In this document: positions 15,077 to 17,182 of the stretch, piece by piece
How positions within the stretch are numbered: the stretch's first letter is position 1
Layout of the letters: every line of letters begins with the position of its first letter
Assembly: GCA_031254385.1 (NCBI GenBank)
Contig: JAIRUO010000004.1
Coordinates: forward strand, 1 to 17,182
DNA: 17,182 bases
From: Treponema sp.
Lineage (GTDB): Bacteria > Spirochaetota > Spirochaetia > Treponematales > Breznakiellaceae
Reading direction: 5' to 3'
Program-made: the position numbers and the translations under genes
Notes under the pieces: model-generated
What the model saw: only the letters and a program-made list of their open reading frames with translations
Database searches by the model: none
What the model was told of the DNA's origin: nothing

Positions 15077-15914
15077 CAAATGGCCTTATGTCGCCGTATT
15101 TTTCTCCGGTACAGAGATAGACTACCGGCAGTCCCAATTCATCGGCCAAAGAAAAAACAGCGCCTCCACGGGCACTGGAATCAAATTTGGTAAGTATTAC
15201 TCCGTCTAACGTTACCGCCTCGTGGAATATTTCTGCCTGCGCAATGGCGTTCCTTCCGGTTGTTGCATCCAGGACAAGATACTTCACATAACGGCAACCG
15301 GATGCGCGAGATTCAACAACCCTGTCAATTTTTTTTAATTCTTCCACCAGAGAATTCTTTGTGTGCATGCGCCCCGCAGTATCGGCAATAATAAGGTTTC
15401 CCCCTCCGGCTTTTGCGGCTTCAAGCGCGTCATAAATAACCGCTGCAGGATCGCCGCCATGCTGGTGCGCCACCACCCGTATATCAAGACGCTGTCCGTG
15501 TATCTTTATCTGGTCAATGGCTGCGGCTCGGAACGTATCCGCAGCAGCAAGTATGGGTCGGCGATTTTTAGACAGACTCCGGCTCGCAAGCTTTGCGGCG
15601 GTGGTGGTTTTACCCACTCCGTTCACTCCCAATAAAAGGTAAACCAGAAGTTCATCTCCCTCCAGCAGCAGATCAGGGTTTTCGCACCTTTTTAATATAT
15701 TCTCCAAAAGCCCTGCAAGAATTTTCTTAGCACTTTCTCCATCGCTAACCTTTTCTTTTTTGCAAGCTTCTTTAAGCTTATCCGATATCTTGTACGCTTC
15801 TGCAGCACCAAAATCGCCTTCTACCAGCAGATCGCTAAGGTCTTCAAAGACCTCTTCGGAAAGGGTCTTTCCAAAACCAAAAAAGTTTTTTAACCGTTCT
15901 GTAAAAGCTGTCAT
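15036..15914 (-). CDS. Signal recognition particle receptor FtsY (short form)
   Basis: FtsY is the membrane-bound SRP receptor GTPase that docks ribosome-nascent chain complexes at the SecYEG translocon. In 292 residues it has the N domain (about 1-85) and the G domain: G1 GVNGVGKT 96-103, DTFRAAAIDQ 126-135, DTAGR 178-182, TKFD 242-245 and a closing GEKYGDIRPFD near 270-280. TKFD replaces the usual TKLD. The acidic A domain of E. coli FtsY is absent, as in many bacteria; the opening helix TERLKNFFGFGKTL is amphipathic and suited to membrane contact. Ffh is excluded because no methionine-rich M domain follows. The ATG at 15914 overlaps the previous stop as ATGA, so translation is coupled to the PEGA-like gene. 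Its end overlaps the next gene by 41 bases. Confidence 0.96.
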   Translation of the reverse strand: MTAFTERLKNFFGFGKTLSEEVFEDLSDLLVEGDFGAAEAYKISDKLKEACKKEKVSDGESAKKILAGLLENILKRCENPDLLLEGDELLVYLLLGVNGVGKTTTAAKLASRSLSKNRRPILAAADTFRAAAIDQIKIHGQRLDIRVVAHQHGGDPAAVIYDALEAAKAGGGNLIIADTAGRMHTKNSLVEELKKIDRVVESRASGCRYVKYLVLDATTGRNAIAQAEIFHEAVTLDGVILTKFDSSARGGAVFSLADELGLPVVYLCTGEKYGDIRPFDAHAYAEEFVGLV

Positions 15915-17182
15915 TGCGTATCCTCTGTATTTGAATACTGCGTATTTGAATACTGCGTATTTACGGCAACAGGATTTGCATCTGCGCCGGAAGCGCTTAG
16001 ATAGCGTATAATATGGTATACTGTATCAATAACTGCCAAGCCTATCACAACAAACGCTCCGATCCTTACATAGTTCCAGGTTTTCGCTGTATTGTACATT
16101 TCCCTGGTTGGGTTTAAGCCGTAATTATACGCATAGATATAATTATTTGACAGTCCAATGGTTAAGAGTGATACAGGCAGGGCGATCCAGAATCTTCCGA
16201 AAGCTGAATAAAATCTATCTCTTGCGGCAGCCACTCTTTTTTCTTCTGGCGATACAGGAACTGCGGTACTAAAAGAAAAAGTATTTTGCAAGCCTATAAA
16301 TTCCGCGCTGCCCCGGACATTGCCGTTTCCTTCGTACACAGCAGACCCTATTTCTCCTAACGGAGTTTCCACGCTGATATACGAAAGCCGATCTGCGCTA
16401 AATTCAACAGAAAGAGGTGTCCTTCCCAAAAAGAGGCCGCCTGAATATACTGATGAATCAGGGCTGCCGGGTACGTCAATTGTAAAAGTCGAGAGTCTTA
16501 GGGGCGTTAGACTGATAAACAGTTCCGCAATTTCTCCGGAAATGATTTCCGTCTCAATTTGCGTAGATACATGATCTTCCGCATGAGCGGCAACCTGAAC
16601 AGTTCCCGGTACATGCTCTCTTAAGGAAACCTCGCCCCGGCCAGCCCAATAATCGTCAATTATTATCATCGCCGTTTCTGGCTCAACATGAACAATCAGC
16701 ATTGCGGGTTCCAGCCCGGAAACAACCGCATTTAAGCGCCCTCCCAGTTCAGAAAGGGCATTATCTAAATCTTCGGAAGAAAACAATATCTCGTCTTCCC
16801 AACTATATGAATTGGTATAAAGCGTATACAGTTTTAGCGTAACAAATATCCTGCCGTAGAACTCCGTAACTTTTCCTGATAAGAACGCGTCAGCGTTTTG
16901 GCTAATACAAAATCTGTATCCGTCTTCCTCTGGCGGAGGTGCAGGCCAGGGGCTCAGGGGATTGGAAACTTTTATTTTGGGCGTTCCAGAAATGACAGGC
17001 GCAGTTGTTTGCGCAACACGGAGCTGGGTTTCCAGTGCAGAAATATCGGCTTCGTAAGTTTGAAGTGTTCTCTGGTATCTCCATGAAGGGTCGCCCCGAA
17101 AGACAAGAAGGTCCCTTTCATTCTGTTTTGCGGCAAGGGCCCTGACCGCATCGCTTTGAGCTTTTGACCAGGCCAAATCCTG
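15911..17182 (-). CDS. PEGA-like domain membrane protein, 5' end outside the window
   Basis: The frame is open to the right edge. The TTG at 17176 is preceded by in-frame Gln-Asp codons, and the first residues look internal, so I treat the protein as N-terminally cut off. About 423 residues are seen. An early coiled-coil-like stretch is followed by a strand-rich region. MLIVHVEPETAMIIIDDYWAGRGEV near 159-183 (counted from 17176) is PEGA-like: a surface beta domain found in many bacterial envelope proteins. A second, weaker unit (VYSGGLFLGRTPLSVEF) follows near 245-260. Two membrane helices lie near the C-terminus (FWIALPVSLLTIGLSNNYIY; IGAFVVIGLAVIDTVYHII). The tail holds a repeated NTQYS. 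Spirochetes often have such proteins, frequently with an N-terminal signal peptide and substrate-like domain. No enzymatic motif is visible. It is the first visible gene of the operon and ends with ATGA overlap into ftsY. Confidence 0.75.
   Translation of the reverse strand, partial: QDLAWSKAQSDAVRALAAKQNERDLLVFRGDPSWRYQRTLQTYEADISALETQLRVAQTTAPVISGTPKIKVSNPLSPWPAPPPEEDGYRFCISQNADAFLSGKVTEFYGRIFVTLKLYTLYTNSYSWEDEILFSSEDLDNALSELGGRLNAVVSGLEPAMLIVHVEPETAMIIIDDYWAGRGEVSLREHVPGTVQVAAHAEDHVSTQIETEIISGEIAELFISLTPLRLSTFTIDVPGSPDSSVYSGGLFLGRTPLSVEFSADRLSYISVETPLGEIGSAVYEGNGNVRGSAEFIGLQNTFSFSTAVPVSPEEKRVAAARDRFYSAFGRFWIALPVSLLTIGLSNNYIYAYNYGLNPTREMYNTAKTWNYVRIGAFVVIGLAVIDTVYHIIRYLSASGADANPVAVNTQYSNTQYSNTEDTQ
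15927..15956 (-). repeat. Two exact 15-base direct repeats at the 3' end of the PEGA-like gene
   Basis: GTATTTGAATACTGC (as read on +) occurs at 15927-15941 and again at 15942-15956, followed by a partial third copy (GTATTT). It encodes the repeated NTQYS in the tail of the PEGA-like protein, keeps the frame, and lies 13 bases before the ftsY start. Confidence 0.9.

Noticed and set aside
15911..17176. TTG 17176 as a genuine start of the PEGA-like protein
   Set aside because: The frame stays open to the window edge and the first residues show no signal peptide or ribosome site that could be checked, so the gene is more likely cut by the edge.

Overview
The window looks like chromosomal DNA of a diderm bacterium, most likely a spirochete of the Treponema lineage. 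This is a moderate-confidence inference from the gene set (a short FtsY without an acidic A domain, a LolC-LolD-LolE set, PEGA-like and signal-peptide proteins, an NlpE-like lipoprotein with a relaxed lipobox) and from protein style, not from a marker gene. The window is gene-dense. No stretch over about 130 bases lacks a gene, and I see no rRNA, tRNA, CRISPR array, transposase or phage gene.

Left part, + strand (1-2159): a degenerate heptamer repeat array (39-175) runs straight into the reading frame of an OppD/DppD-type ATPase. The OppF-type partner follows, overlapping it by one base (TAATG). The permease and binding-protein genes are presumably to the left. A convergent, AT-richer gene for a ten-helix DMT/YdcZ-type transporter follows on the - strand (2173-3060).

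Middle part, + strand (3140-9930): lhr (a full-length, about 1,519-residue Lhr-type superfamily 2 helicase), tdh (threonine 3-dehydrogenase) and kbl (2-amino-3-ketobutyrate CoA ligase) are separated by 9 and 2 bases and look like one transcription unit. Tdh and Kbl together turn threonine and CoA into glycine and acetyl-CoA. The promoter geometry before lhr suggests a leaderless transcript.

Right part, - strand (17182 down to 9952): one tightly packed envelope-biogenesis operon reads PEGA-like membrane protein > ftsY > secreted hypothetical protein > lolC > lolD > lolE, with every junction overlapping or within 2 bases. After a 125-base gap with its own candidate promoter comes a small NlpE-like lipoprotein. 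FtsY brings nascent secretory and membrane proteins to the inner membrane, and LolCDE lifts mature lipoproteins out of it, so the operon links entry and exit steps of envelope traffic.

No whole new system stands out. The observations most worth a second look are the heptamer array fused in frame to the oppD start, the (MGRNEP)4 start-codon repeat at the beginning of lolD, the NlpE-like lipoprotein without its CxxC motif next to the Lol genes, and the possibly leaderless lhr.
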